64,000 bases of DNA, taken from assembly GCA_021186555.1 (NCBI GenBank), contig JAJKFL010000039.1, positions 14,612,733 through 14,676,732 on the forward strand, given 5' to 3'. The notes under the pieces are model-generated. The model was not told the DNA's origin and ran no database searches. It worked only from the letters and a program-made list of their open reading frames with translations. Position numbers and translations under genes: made by a program. The DNA is from Reticulitermes speratus (lineage: Eukaryota; Arthropoda; Insecta; Blattodea; Rhinotermitidae). This document shows, one piece after another, positions 1 to 13,343 of the stretch (position 1 is its first letter; each line of letters starts with the position of its first letter).

Positions 1-98
1 GTGGGCCCCAGGGCCGGTCTGGACGGGTGGGAAAAATCTCGCCCCCACCGGGATTCGATCCCCGGACCGTACAGCCCGTAAAGAGTTACCCGATCGAA
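1..98 (-). mobile_element. SINE family B, head part cut by window edge
   Basis: Minus-strand tRNA-like head with B box GGGATCGAATCCC. Continues beyond base 1. Confidence 0.75.
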
Positions 99-944
99 TT
101 GCAGCCTGGGCACAGAATATTCTGAATGAATCTTTCCGTAGTTTTTCTTAGTCAGTACCTTAATTTAGGCCATTAACTCTTCTTTCCAAGTCGCCTCAAA
201 TTCATTTAAAACGACACTAAGCAAATTGAACAGATTCTGAGAACATCTGATGAAGCTGCGACTTTCACAACCTATTCCTAGGTTTATTTTAACATTTGGT
301 CTATATTGCAGAATATTACACTGGTATTGCAACTGGTCACATTCCAGTTCCTCCCCCCTCCCCCCTCAATCAAAATTATTTCCCAGTTCCCGTATCCACC
401 ATTCAATCAACGGTGTAACGTAAATATACAGCCAATTCCAGTACCTAACACCATACCTTGAAGTCATATAGAGCAGTGGATATGATGTAAACCTCGGAAC
501 TTGACGAAGGTGAGTCGTCAGCTTCACACTCTGGTCCCTACACCCCCAGGGGACGAGGATATTATCCATTGGATAAGAGGTTGGCTGAGCATGGATACGC
601 CAGAGGCAGAGACAGAAAACTCTCTTCCCTTGCTGGGAATCGATCCTTGGTCATGCAGCCAGCCGTCAGTCTCGTTACACACAAAACTATCATAGCGTGT
701 AAGAAGTAATACTGCCGACTCTAGAACAGTTTTGACCGATGGCGCAGGGGAAGTCAGACCGTTGATCAGCAACCGATGTATTCTAACTAAAAATGTACTG
801 GGCACACGTGCAGTTGTGTGCTGTGTCGTGCGAGTAAATACTATTATTTTTTTATGTTATATCTTGTTACCGCTGTGCAATAATTTGGAAGTGGGATTCT
901 TATAAGCTGAACTCTGCATCCTTGAAAAATTACAAGTATCCAAC

Positions 945-1115
945 ATAGTTGAAGACATCGTTCAACACCAAAAGAAATGGAGGAAATATGTGGTAAGAAA
1001 GAAAAAAGATCGTCTCCCACTACAGGCTCTCCAGTATTATCTAAGCGGACGCCGTGGTTCGGAGAGACAAAATCAAAGAAGGGAAGACCCCAGTCTCTTC
1101 AGTATCAAGAGGAAC
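945..1115 (+). pseudogene. LINE C-terminal remnant
   Basis: The plus frame gives IVQHQKKWRKYV and DRLPLQALQYYLSGRRGS, similar to the W..H..RM..NR.P..AL.Y.P.G.R pattern of LINE ends. Confidence 0.45.
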
Positions 1116-2689
1116 AGGTCTTATTGGACCTAAATCCTAACAGTTCATGACGATGATAACAATAAACTGAAAACCTAACAAACGGCGACCAACAGTGATA
1201 GACACAGTGACAGAGGCTTATGTATTCACCGCAAGGTTATGCCGGAGATAAAGAGACCGCACCCAAGCTATCAAGCTCAAAGATGTCCTCGTCAGTCGTG
1301 GAGAATATGATGAACAATGCCTTAATGCAAACCTCACAAGCAGGTAGTATAGCCCGTTATCACAAGCGAGGCAACAGAAACAGGGCAACGTTTGTATAGT
1401 AATTACATTTCATAGATTACAAAGCCATCACCACAAATTAAGCTACATTATATATCGTGTACTTTAGTAATAGGCTAAAATGACTTGTTGTTTTGACAAT
1501 CGCCTATAACCACTGTAAGTGCATTCATAATGGACGACATACGTAGTAGTTTCGATCCAAGGCTGGGACGCAGATTTTCTTGTCGCCAACTAGACTGGAA
1601 TCTAGCGATTTCAAAAGGCAGGTACCCCTAGACCAAGCGTGGCGCCAAATGCTCGGTTTACGGTACTATTTGGCCACTGTTCTCCCGATGCCTATCTCAT
1701 GGAGTGGCCCACATCGCCAATAATGTTTTATTTAGGTGTCCTGTCTGTCGCCACACGGCTTACGAACCTCTCGTCTACATACATCGGATAACAATCCTTG
1801 CTATTCAAAATGTGACACTTCTGGGCTTATGCCTTTTCTACAGTTGCATGACAGTGGCCCTTTCGGGCACAAGATAGAGATTTCCCCCCAAGAAAACAAT
1901 TTGAAAACCTGGAGTCTTTCACGTAAAGTTTACGGAAAACAGAATGGGAGATGATCTCGTGAATTTCCTATTAAACTGAGTGAAAATTAATTAAAAGTCA
2001 GGAAGAAGTAAAACCAATACAAGGTTAGGGCATCAGAAAACTCAAAGTTTAAAAACAATTTTAAAAACGATGGCTCAAAAGTGCATACAACACCTAATGG
2101 CGGGCTACCAGAAGCTGCTCTTTGTCAAATCAGTATTCTTGCTTTTTTCACCAATGCAGGTAATTTTCATAATTACATTAAGTCCACAAGAAACATTCAA
2201 GTTAAAGTTTCTGTTAAAGTTAGAAGTAAAGTAGTCCCTTTGCACGCCATAAATACACAGGTGCGAGTGGCGGTATACCTACATTCATTCTTAATCTGGG
2301 CACTATATGGCGGTGAGTGGTAGCTTCATGCCCCGGCCGCTTTATCCCGACTTATTTAATAATTACCAAAAACATTCCTATTAAATGATTAAATAGATAA
2401 AAAAACAACAGACGCTTGGTCTCATGATGACTAAATAATCTATTCTCCATGGATTCACATTTAGGCAAGCCAATGCCTGTGCCGATCACAGATACCTCTT
2501 TCAAGGGTATTCTTGGTCTCTCTTGCAATTTTTATAATACAGTGCCATTTTCAGACGCCTGTTTTCTCCCATTCCATCTACACTGTCTTTCCCCGACCCC
2601 TACGATTCTTACATATCGTGTAAAAATAAAGTAGTATTAAATAGAGACGAGAAGGAAAGGAACATAATACATACAATAAAATGAAGGGT

Positions 2690-2905
2690 AACACATCTTG
2701 GGTAGAAATTGCCTCCTAAAACACGTTATTGAAAGAAAAAAGGGCAAAAATGACGGGAAGACGAGGAAGAAGAAGTAAGTAGCTACTGGATGACCTTAAG
2801 GAAAGGAGGAGATACTGGAAATTAAAAGAGGAAGCACTACATCGCACTCCAAGTAGAACTTCCTTTGGAAGAGGCTCTGGACCTGTCATAAGACACGACT
2901 AAGAA
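2690..2905 (+). pseudogene. LINE 1, degenerate 3' end
   Basis: Nucleotide match to the last about 210 bases (GAAACACGTT-type segment, CTACTGGATGACCTTAAGG, GAGGAAGCACTACATCGCAC). Frame broken. Confidence 0.7.
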
Positions 2906-3109
2906 ATGAATTAACCTTTGTCTAACGGTGAAAAGTCCTGTAGACATAATGGCCTTAAAAGTCCTCATTCTTGCTACGTGTCTTGTTTTGTTTCTGCCAC
3001 CCAGCGTTCGTAATTATTACCGTGACTACTGGTCTAACCAATATTACATTTCAATAATTCGTATATGCTTTCAACAATTTTATAAATACTATCTTCTTGT
3101 GCTCTAACT

Positions 3110-3330
3110 TTAGACGAAGTTATATCTTTTCAAATGAATAACGGATGAATAAACTACATCTGGAACAAAGACATTCTTAGAAAGCTGACAGTCCATCAGA
3201 CGGTCAAGAAATAATCTGTATTTAGGTAACTCGAAGGCTCTCACGACCGTATTTACAACAGCCCACCACTGGAACTTGTTCTGAGCAAGATGAATCCAGC
3301 CAGCATCCTCACATATTAGTTCCACAAATG
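3110..3330 (-). pseudogene. LINE 2-like 3' end, diverged
   Basis: The minus-strand peptide ICEDAGWIHLAQNKFQWWA corresponds to the family's [12 protein letters not shown] stretch. Nucleotide divergence is high. Confidence 0.55.
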
Positions 3331-3616
3331 CATTAAAATATTACACTTCCCTCTACAGCTATCTTTTCCGAAATGGCTTCTACTTTTCACGCTCTCTGCT
3401 GAATATGTTGTGATGATTTCTCATCTCTCCCAAGCAGCCCACACGGCACACTCATCCGTCTCCGTAACTTTATCGTCCTAACAATATCTGGCGAAGATAA
3501 AAAAATTATGTAACTGAACTTTTCTGAAACATCTTCAAGTCTACGTTTCGAAAAATCGTCATTACAATGACACACATAACAAAATCGGCAAATCAATATT
3601 ATTAAACTCTATGAGT

Positions 3617-4133
3617 CAGCGGTTTCCAAAATTTATGTGTGTGACCCTAAAGTAGCAAATGGTATATGACCTGCGACCCTATCAGGAAACGGCAATAGTG
3701 ATATTTACTACAAATGAACTAATACTAACGCATTTTTCTTGAACACTACATAACATTGCCACTTACTAAAAAAATATTAAATTTTTAATGTTACTTTCAA
3801 ATCCAATATTTTTGATACAGTCGAAATGACTCCCCGCCTCAATATTACTGCAACGTGGAATGAACATTAGAAGTACTATGACTTTAAGTACAACTACGTT
3901 GTACCGTACAATAACAAAGCCTGTTCATTAGTTATTTAAAATGTAATTGCTCCAGTATGTCTAAAGTCAATAAACACAGATTCAATAATTACATTTTCTC
4001 GATCACTCAGAATTTAGATAAACATTTTGATTTTGTTCATAATTATCTAGTTCTCCATAAAACCCCCTCGCGACCCTATGTCAGATCCCCCGCGACCCTA
4101 ATTTGGGTCGCGACCTGAGGTTGGGAACCACTG
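3617..4133. mobile_element. hAT-type MITE
   Basis: Ends CAGCGGTTTCCAAAATTT and AGGTTGGGAACCACTG are imperfect terminal inverted repeats. Repeated CGCGACCCTA motifs lie inside near the right end. The 8-bp flanks CTATGAGT and CTGTAAGT match at 6 of 8. Confidence 0.6.
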
Positions 4134-4197
4134 CTGTAAGTATTATATACCGAGTAAGAATGTTCAAGCGGCCGCGCTTATAAATTGCATTTGGGAG

Positions 4198-4311
4198 GTC
4201 ACCCACCCCCAACTAGCACCAAGGTTAAAGAAAGAGTAGATCTATACCTCTACTCCCCGTCTGGGCCTTCACAGCCTGTTCTAGGGTGAACTTTTACCTT
4301 TACCCTTCTAC
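4198..4311 (+). mobile_element. SINE family B, 3' part
   Basis: A 5'-truncated copy from CACCCACCCCCAACTAGC to CTTTTACCTTTACCC. Confidence 0.7.
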
Positions 4312-4359
4312 CGTTTCGATTCTCATCCGAGATGCCGATAATTGTGAATGAGGTTCATT

Positions 4360-4450
4360 ACGGTGTCCTCAGCCCCTCCACGAGATGCCCAGACGGTACC
4401 TTAAATTAGACCACGACCGCTTCCTTTCACATCCTTTCCAATTAATTATT
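4360..4450 (+). mobile_element. SINE family E, tail fragment
   Basis: GACGGTACCTTAAATTAGACCACGACCGCTTCC-like tail, opposite orientation to the copy at 9290. Similar tail pieces lie at 25480-25600, 32505-32590 and 36465-36570. Confidence 0.5.
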
Positions 4451-5397
4451 TCCTTATCTCCTACTACTGGACGCTGTATATAGACTGAGCTACTTACAGC
4501 AGCGTTAAATAAATCACAAAGAAATAAGTAAATAAATAAATAAATAAATGGCATTCATACAAACTGATCAGGCCATCGTACTTTATAAGCAGCTTAACTA
4601 GCACTTCGTATAACTGCTCACGTTTCTTCTTCTAAATACATTTTACCACAATATCTCTCCTCCCTCAGTAATCCCCTTCAGCTAACAAGCCACGGTATTC
4701 GATCGGTGGCCGTGAAATATGGAGCAAATAAAACCAACAGAACAACACTGAAACAGGAAAATCATTGCGGTTGTTTGTCACGTGACAAATTGGCTCTGCA
4801 GGCACTCCTTGACGGACAGAACATCACGTGGCTGACAGGAACAACAGAAAGGACTTAGGCCGTTTTATCAAGGAAGGAACTCTACAGACATCAATCCCAC
4901 TGACGACAGAAGTGATAGCACACTGCGCCACTCATGACTGACCGCGAATGTATTCCACAGCACCTACTGCAGGTCTTCAGCAGTAACAGGCCTAATTAGC
5001 CCTCTCCAGAGTCATATTGTGGTCGCTTCTTCTGCTTCACTGACCTTATCGACTTCGGATCATTGAAAGCGGAAGTTAATTGGAGCAGGGAAACACAGAA
5101 GAACAGGGAAGGGAGAAGAAACAGAAAATAAATAATCGGTGGAATAGCACGTAATCTGTTATTAACGAAACAAAGAAAAGAATAAGTTAAATAAGAAGGA
5201 ATGAATGAAAGGTGGATTACGTTATAATGATCATAATCATCACTATCATAAGGAGTATCATCAGGGGTTACAAGTTTTTTCCCAGGACCTACTCGCCAAC
5301 ACTCGCACACATTCGCTCGCCGCCCAATCCTTGTTTCTTCGGCTGAAAAATGCTTCAGTTGGTTTTGAAGTCTCAACATGTGCCGGCAAAGTTATAG

Positions 5398-5630
5398 GCC
5401 GTGATTTCAGGCTTCCGCCGCGGTGTAAATGAGATATGCGCTCTTTTGGGATTTTACGCAGCATATAATGGTAGTTTCTTGCCGACATTTCGGGACAACC
5501 TATGGGTCCCATCTTCAAGGGTCACCCAGTTCAGACTGTTTGACTTTTGAAAATAGGACCGATAGGTTGTCCGGAAACGTCGTTAAGAAATTACCATCCT
5601 ACGCTCCGTAAAATCCCAAAACAGCGCATG
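5398..5630. mobile_element. Foldback element, TTGAAGA subfamily, older copy
   Basis: Same family as 38709, with more mismatches between arms. The tail (TTTCAGGCTTCCGCCGCGG) lies at its left end here. Both ribozyme-like cores are changed. Confidence 0.55.
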
Positions 5631-7247
5631 TCTTAAGTTACAGACCTCCAGCACTTAAGCGCTCCAGACAGCCCGCCTGCAGCACCTGATGACATCTGCA
5701 GTCAACCCGCCTTCGTTCTTGCTTTTCATTCTAGTTTCATTACACTTATATTTGATTGTCCTGCAACGTGGAATAGGTTGAGAAAGTGTTCTACAGGAAG
5801 AGCGAAAGAGTAATAGGCATGTCATTGACTATTCCATTAGTGACACAGGGAAAGGAGTCCAGAATTCATTCGGTACGGGCGGAGTCACTGTCTGATGACC
5901 TCATCAACGTTGCTGCAACCATCTCGACAGTATATTCACATTCACATAACACACGTACTTCAGTCTGTAGACAGCCTACGGACTTTAATTTCCACTTCGA
6001 CCCTACATCCTATTAGTGTTTAGCTATATAGGGCTAGCAACCCAAAATGTTTTAAGATTATTACTAAACTGCTACAGATGCAAAAGAGCAAAGAAACTCA
6101 AAATGAATTAACTTGAATCAGCCAATGTTCAATATCACTACCTTGGTACTGCATTTGCGGCATGGTAGAAGCCGGAACAATTAACCCATAGTGACTACGT
6201 ACATTCTTCTCTCTAAGCATCTCACACGTGCACAAATGAGTCAATGTCGGATCTTTATACGAGTATAACGTAATTCCGTGATGTGAAGAGCTGGAGACAT
6301 AACAGAGGATTAAAGACTTGATGTGCGTAATTTATCTTTACGACTTCTTGGAAAGTAACTAAACTTACCAAATACGCAAGATTAATATTTCTCTGTGGTA
6401 TTATGTTTCAATAACAAAAATACCTTATGCGTACCAAAAGACAGTAAAAGCCACAGGATCGTCACATCGTCTGCTCGCAGTAGTTAACTTGTAAGTGGCT
6501 TTCTAACACGGGGAACCACAGACTGATTCGTTACTAACAAAGCCATGACGCCAGATAGGCTACGTCTAATTTCAGAATAGGGTACTTTCATCGACAGGCT
6601 TACTGCTGTATTCCCTCGTGACACCTGAATTTCGAAAATTTGAAATAATTTCGGACGTTGAGTAAGAATAAACGAAATATTTTGTGGTAATGGAATCGCC
6701 AGAAGAGTAAATTCCGGTCTACGTACGAGAGGGGTTGGAGTTCATAGCAATTACCATTTGTACATGTTCAACTCGGATTAATTGGGCCTGTGGAAGGGGG
6801 GGGGGGGAGCCTGGATTTGTTTGTGAGGGCCCGTAACAGAAAAACAACGCACCTCGACACGGGACAGCAACTGTACATTCTGTGGCAACTGTCAGCCCTT
6901 CTGCAGCTGGCTCATGGACAAAAGGTCTAGACCACGTGTGGGGATACTTCTCATTTTCTCCAGACACACTAACTCCCTGGCGCACAGTCCGTCTTGACAA
7001 GCTAACAGTCGCTCAGTTTGTAAAGAAATTCCCGATATTTTACGGAGCTCGAAGGATTTTGAAGAGGAACACTGATACTGTCCTCCAATCTAAGCTAAGG
7101 CCTGCTAGTAGGTATGCAGTTTTCTTAAGCAATACACACATTTGCTCATTTACAGTAGACTAAGAAGAACGGCGTGTTGAATTTTAAAGTAAAAGTTAAT
7201 TTACCACCACTGTAAATACCTGGCTTAAACGGAAATCTGTTCAGGTC

Positions 7248-7660
7248 TCATCATCACGTAGTCTGTCTTACGACAGATGAATAGATCTTCCAAAGAGAGT
7301 TCTTCACAGTGTGCGATCTAGTGCTTCCGCTTTCAATTTCCAATATCTTCTCGCTTGCTTAACGTAATCCGGTAGCTGCTTAAGTCTTCTTCCTCGTCTT
7401 ACCGTCACTTCTATCCCTCTATCTTTCATTCAATAACGTGTTTCAGAAAGCAGTTACTACGCAAGCTCTAACCGATCCACGATCCAGTTAGCCTATATTT
7501 TTTCTTTATTTATTGCAGGATGTTCCTTTCCTCCTTGACTCTATGTAATACTTCATTTTTTATACGATCTGTCCGTCTGATCTTCTCATCATTCTCCAGC
7601 ACCACATTTCAGAACATTCAAGGTAGTTCAAGTCTACAGCAAGAAAATTTCGGCTCCTTG
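7248..7660 (-). pseudogene. LINE 1, degenerate 3' end
   Basis: Minus-strand match to the same region (CAGCACCACATTTCAGAAC, GCGATCTAGTGCTTCCGC, CTGTCTTACGACAG). Frame broken in several places. Confidence 0.75.
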
Positions 7661-9289
7661 GAATTCCGTTACAGACACAAATGCTGTGCCTTAAAACAGA
7701 CCACAACTCTGTCATCCCACGTACTTCAAAACTCATCATCCACAGTCTACCTCAAGTTTGATGTCATATAACCTACGTATTTCGAGAAAACTTCGGCAAA
7801 TAAGACAGTTCATATTCAATCCCCCAAAAGGAAAACCTTCATTTGCTGCGTCTAAAAGCGCAGTACTTGCCTTTAAAAAGCCTCTCATATTCTATCACAA
7901 ACAGTTTAAAATACAGCGCCAAGTAACTTTTCACATAAATTCCATTAACATTTTATTTTTTGTGGGGACGTCTTGCGCAGCTACAAAATATTGGCAGCGG
8001 TTTCTTTACATATATCTTTTAAGCTATAAACATTACTTGTTCTAAAATGAATGGTCGGGGACAGGAGAGGCTCGTATTTAAATAACTACTAATAATTTTA
8101 AAGTACATAATTGTAATCGAGAGAGATATTCAAAATGAATGAATACAAAATTCGTACGACGGTGTATCTGAGGATGGGGGCATATAACATTACAGTGGAG
8201 TGGGAATATATCATGACCCCAGCTATTTCGAAGTCACGATTTAAATAATGTTCCCCGCTACTACTGTACAGCACTAACGGACGTGCTCTAAAGCCACAGT
8301 GGGAAAGAATCTTGCTATATATTATAAAAACAAGGCACAAAAACAAGAAATTTGAAGGTTTCTAACCAGTAGTCAGGCAGTAACAACTTTAAACAATGTA
8401 AAACTTAATCTAAGGGAGTCTACTAAATTTACTGTACGCTTATATGGTTACCAGTTTTCGCTCCTAGAGGCCCATCATATTTCATACACGCATAAGAGGA
8501 GCCGTCCCATACCTTGTCCACCTGTCCCAGAGAGACCTACCCATTATAATGAACATCAAACTACACCTCGGGCCCATTTCCAGGGGTGGATAAACCCACC
8601 AAATACCTAAACATTAAATATGCCCACTATATTCATAAAAATTAACTCGATATAGAATAGTTCTTGTAAAGCTAACAGGCGATAATTTGGTCGAGAAATT
8701 CCTAAACCTTTTATAAAACCCGCATTTGTGTCAATAAGGCAAAGGATATGCCAAAAATACTTTCAAATTTCTGAAGAGGAGCCGTTCTGAAATGCTATCT
8801 TCACGCAACGTTCAAAGCGTTAACGCGGTAACTAAAATCAAAAGATACATTTAATGGAGAATAGGTTGCTGTTTCCTATTAATGTAATTTATATTAACAC
8901 GTTATAGAGTTCGTAAAATTTATCAAAAAAATGTCCCTGTCAAAAATTGGAAAGAATGAAGTTTGCTAATAGAAGCTGTACAGGGAACTTTAATGCACAG
9001 CCGGGAAAAATTATAGGAAAGGGAAAAAATAGTAAGTATGAAAGCACAAAAAGTGTCATGAAGGAAAACGGAAGGAATGAAAAGGACTGAATAAGGAAAG
9101 GAATAACAAATGAGAGGAAAAAAAGATAAAAATAAATGACGGAAAGAAGGCAAGGAGCGAAGGAATGGGAAGAAAATAAGGCAGAAGGGCGAAGGAAGGA
9201 ATGAATTAAAGAACAGAACGGCAGAAACTGAAATGTCACTCGTTATACACATAGTTGCGGGCTTGTTTAACGTCTGTGTCGGTAGACGA

Positions 9290-9475
9290 GGCGTCGAATG
9301 GTAGAAGTGATTGCTGAATTTGAAAATATGTGGAAGGAAGCGGTTGTGTCCTCATTTGAGGTAGGCCTATCATCCCGCTAGGAATAAGGAAACCAATGGA
9401 AAACCTCATTCGTTGTAGCTAGTCGCCGGGCTGAGGCTGGAAACCCCCTACCTACCAAATAGCGACTGGGCCCCG
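9290..9475 (-). mobile_element. Insect-type tRNA-like SINE (family E)
   Basis: Contains GTGGAAGGAAGCGGTTGTG, a CATCCCGCTAGGAATAAGG block and GAAACCAATGGAAAACC, the signature order of a repeat widespread in insect genomes. Its tRNA-like end lies at the right. Confidence 0.55.
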
Positions 9476-10679
9476 CTTTCAACATACGTGATTCGTTATA
9501 TGGATCATAAACACTATGCAACTTCTTTCTGTCCGAAACTTGTGTGGAACAGAAACCTGCCAGAAACGGAAAACAAATGTTGAAAAATGTTGAGTTACCT
9601 TGGGATTCACTTATATGCAGATTTTACTTACAGATGGAGCCCCCTGGAAGAAAGGAATTCCAAAAAGGCACGAGAAGCTGACGTCATCAAACTACCAGTT
9701 AGGCAACAACAATGGAGTGGTGGCTGGAAGAAGTACAGTACTTTGTGATGTGTTGCAGAGAAGCAACAGTCTCTTCCGTTCCTTGTTTAAAGCTGCCTAG
9801 AAGCAGTAACTTAGCTGCTACTGTGCGCCTACACAACAAGCAACAAGCAATCAGCGTTGTTTCATTATATAAATGTCCACAACTAACTTCATTGCTAATG
9901 CAAACGTCAGTTTTGTAATAACATCAGGTAGGTAAGTGAAACCCCATGACCCCCGAATCGTATTTTTGGTCCAGGAATCCGTAATTGTTTTCTTTAAAAT
10001 AGGTTCACGTCACGATTTTATTTTTTATTTTTCAATGGTTATTGTGTTACTACTTTGTTTTACTACGAGTAACATACTGTTTTTGTGTGTGTGTTCCTCA
10101 GTTCACACCATCAGTTTGCGGCGTGAGAATTCACACTAGAGACTTCCTTAATGCACTGCACGCCCGATACAAAGACAGAAAGTCTTTTTTCTTGTCATTA
10201 AAAAGTCAAATACCTGCACATACAAAGCATGTAAAATACACACATTTGTAGGTGCAAGTAGTTCGTTCTTTATTAATAGGATGTATAATATGTTGCAGGG
10301 AATGAACAATATCCAAAAAACAGAAAGCCGTGTTTCACAGCTGTCTGTAAGTACCCGTATTTGTGAACAACTGTGCAAAATAAAATGCAGAAATACCTAA
10401 AAGAATATAACAATACAACTAAAAATACAAATTAAAACAAACTTTCTGAATCGAAACCTACAAGCAGCCCAGTCAGTATACTGACTGGGCTACGAACATG
10501 ATAATCGAGAGATTGCAGTTCAATACCAGGCACAGACAAGACTTTATTATTACGAAAGCATCTGTGAAGATTGAAAACACCTCTTGTTAGGTACAGATAA
10601 GAGGTAAAGTTGTTTTGCACGCAATGAAGTCAGTCATATGGAGGAGTGGATGTTTAACTCCACTCATTCTTAAACTCGA

Positions 10680-10800
10680 TAACAGATGGAGGTTAGTGGT
10701 CAGATTCACGTCCCCGCCGCTTAACACGAGGATAAACAGTCCCCGGTACTGACTAAACAAGAGGCAGCGCGGACCTCACAGCAGGTCTGAACGTTCTGGG
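10680..10800 (-). mobile_element. SINE family B, old fragment
   Basis: Diverged body with CCCCGCCGCTTAACACGAGG and CCCCGGTACTGACTAAAC. Confidence 0.5.
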
Positions 10801-12019
10801 AACCACCTATTTCAAATCATAAACTGTGATAGGGTTAGTGACGAACACTTTATCCTTCAGAGTTATGCGCACAAGAAAATTCTGGTGATAAAGTTTGGAT
10901 GAATAAAGAGTCTGTACTTTTGCATGTTAATAATCACAAAGAGGATGAAGGTGCGAAAATGTAAGGTTGTATTTGACAACATTTAACGCATTTTCATTCC
11001 ACACTAATGGAATTTATGGATAGAAATGTATCACTAAACTGTAAATAATTAATGTATAATTATTTCTAGCCACGTCGCATATAATATCGAAGCATTTACA
11101 CGGAAGCAGATCTCATAAATTCTTGCAAGAACTTTTTATTTCCATTTCAAAAACCGACATCACCAAAAAAAAAAAAAAGGTCGTGTAAAATTTAAAATGT
11201 AGAAATATTCCATTAGCGTACCCCAGCGCGTATATTGATAGTGAATTGCATCACGGGATGGACTGCCTCTCGCTAGCGGACTGATATTAATTAAAGCGAT
11301 CCGGGCCTGACACGAAAACCAGCCCAGATCCCGTGGGGGCGGTTTGTTCGCAACGCAGAATATCCCCTACTCACCAGTCACTGAAGCTGATTAACCCGGG
11401 TGTTGATTTAATCACCAACTGGGTAATTGGTGTCTCTAACTAACAAACTCGGCAGGCGCTCAGTGATGCCACTGCATATTCATCAATTGAGACCCCACCC
11501 AACCCCCCCCCCCCCTGCCCAGTACCAACAAAACATAACCTATACGTGATCCTCTCAGGTCTGTTATTATAGACAGAGCCTGCCTCGTACCGATGCATAC
11601 AATGTTACATTAAAAGAGGAGGTTTAGTAAAGTAAACTCCCACCACCCTTAGGTCAAACCCGTACGAATAAAACCCCCATACCAACTTCAAATATAATCT
11701 TCGCATCCGAGAAGATAACGGGCGATGAAGAAGCTGACATCAGCGACAGACTCTGAAATTCAATACGCTGCAGTCGTACTGGATATTAATTTCACAGTCT
11801 TCTGACTGCAAAAAAACATGATGAAATTGTAAATATTACCTACGTTACGAGGGGTCTGCTAATTCCATTAAAGTCAAAGTGCAGGCTGAAAAAAACAGCA
11901 GAAATTTACGAGGAAAAGGTCGATACTACTCGTATTACCATCTGCAATAAATACGGACTGCCGTAAAAAGAATTCAAGCTTTATTATACAGGATATTCCC
12001 ACTGTCTAAAGCTTCGGGC

Positions 12020-12286
12020 GCTGATCCCAGTGGCCGTGTGGTCTAAGGCGTGGGTCTTCGGCCGCTCGCTTACTAGGATCGTGGGTTCGAATCCCACCGG
12101 AGGCATGGATGTCTGTCTCTTGTGAGTGTTGTGTGTTGTCAGGTAGAGGTCTCTGCGACGGGGTGGTCCCTCGTCCAGAGGAGTCCTACCGACTGTGGTG
12201 TGTCTAATGTGTGTGAACATGAAACCTCGACGAAACGTGGAGGCCCAAGCCCATATAGGGCTGTCGAGCCATAGGAAAAAAAAAAA
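12020..12286 (+). mobile_element. tRNA-Leu-like SINE (family A), full length
   Basis: It has a pol III A-box region (TGGCCGTGTGGTCTAAGGCG) and B box (GGTTCGAATCC), then an unrelated body ending CATAGG plus poly-A. AAGCTTCGGGC occurs at 12009-12019 and 12287-12297 as a target duplication. Confidence 0.85.
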
Positions 12287-13149
12287 AGCTTCGGGCTCTA
12301 TTCCCAGCTTCAGGTAGTGATTTGCGATCATTATAGGCTAGTGAAGAATAGCTAATTGTTACATTTTTCCATTTTTAATATCCGCGGCAGTTTGGAAGCG
12401 AACTCGATATCTTCTGAATATTAATCTGCATACTAACCACTGCAGTGCTCCTTATCCCCGTGCAGATGTGGTGAAAACCAATCACACTGTTACTGTGTAA
12501 TCATACAGCTACCCGTATGAACAAGCATCATGTCTTACGGGAGTAAATGGGAAATGACAGTAAATCTCTACGTACTCGAGGCCATGAATTGTCGGAGGTA
12601 AGTAATCAGTCTCACGTCTCAGGAGTAATAGCATTATTTGGGTGAGCCCCAGGGCCGATCAGGACAGGGCGACTAAGGGACAAACTGCTGTCCCTGATGT
12701 ATTTGCAATGAAAAATACCACACAAACCACAATATTTTATTTTCATGCATTTTTAGGCGAGTTCGCAAAATCGCGAAAAACCGACTGTTAGCTTCGTCAT
12801 GTCTCTCCATCCGTCCGCATGCAACAACTCTGCTCCCACTGGACGGATTTTCATGAAATTTTATACTTGAGTATTTTTCGAAAATTTTCCGGGAAAATTC
12901 AAGCTTGATTAAAATCTGACAAGAATAACGGGTATTTTACATGAAGACCTATGTACATTTATGATAATATCTCGCTTAATTCTTCTTAGAATGAGAAATG
13001 TTTCAGACAAATGTTGTAGAGAAAATCAAAACAAACATTTTACATTCAGTTAAGTTTTCTTCCCCGAAAATCGTGCCGTTTATGAGATAATGTGGAAGAA
13101 TATCTTACAGCCAGTCAGGCCACAGATATCAATCTAATACGGCCTATAC

Positions 13150-13343
13150 GATATGACATAAAAACCAAAAAATGCACATAAGTGCATGAAATAATATTAT
13201 AGACACCATATACCTCCTACATGTTTCGGCCACTCATGTGGACATCTTCAGGGAGCTGCATTACACAGGAGAGGTAGGAGGTATACGGTGTGTATAATAT
13301 ATTTTCATACACTTATGTCATTTGTTGGTTTTGATATCATATC
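13150..13343. mobile_element. Foldback element with one hammerhead
   Basis: Left arm 13150-13220 and right arm 13275-13343 are inverted repeats (for example GATATGACAT against a matching end at 13343). The ribozyme core lies in the left part, on the minus strand. Confidence 0.6.
13216..13255 (-). ncRNA. Hammerhead ribozyme, ACATGT type
   Basis: On the minus strand CTGAAGA (C3 at 13251) is followed by an extra T, stem II GTCCAC/GTGGCC (5 of 6 pairs), GAA, the palindrome ACATGT and cleavage nucleotide A. Stem I has 4 bp (CTCC with GGAG). Confidence 0.6.

Noticed and set aside
8923-9252. Two overlapping Phe/Leu/Ser-rich frames on the minus strand
   Set aside because: They arise from a degenerate GGAA-rich tract and look like membrane segments only because of its complement.
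12024-12331. 115-residue open frame on the minus strand
   Set aside because: It is the complement of SINE family A (the PVGFEPTILVSERPKTHALD peptide is the tRNA-like head read backwards).
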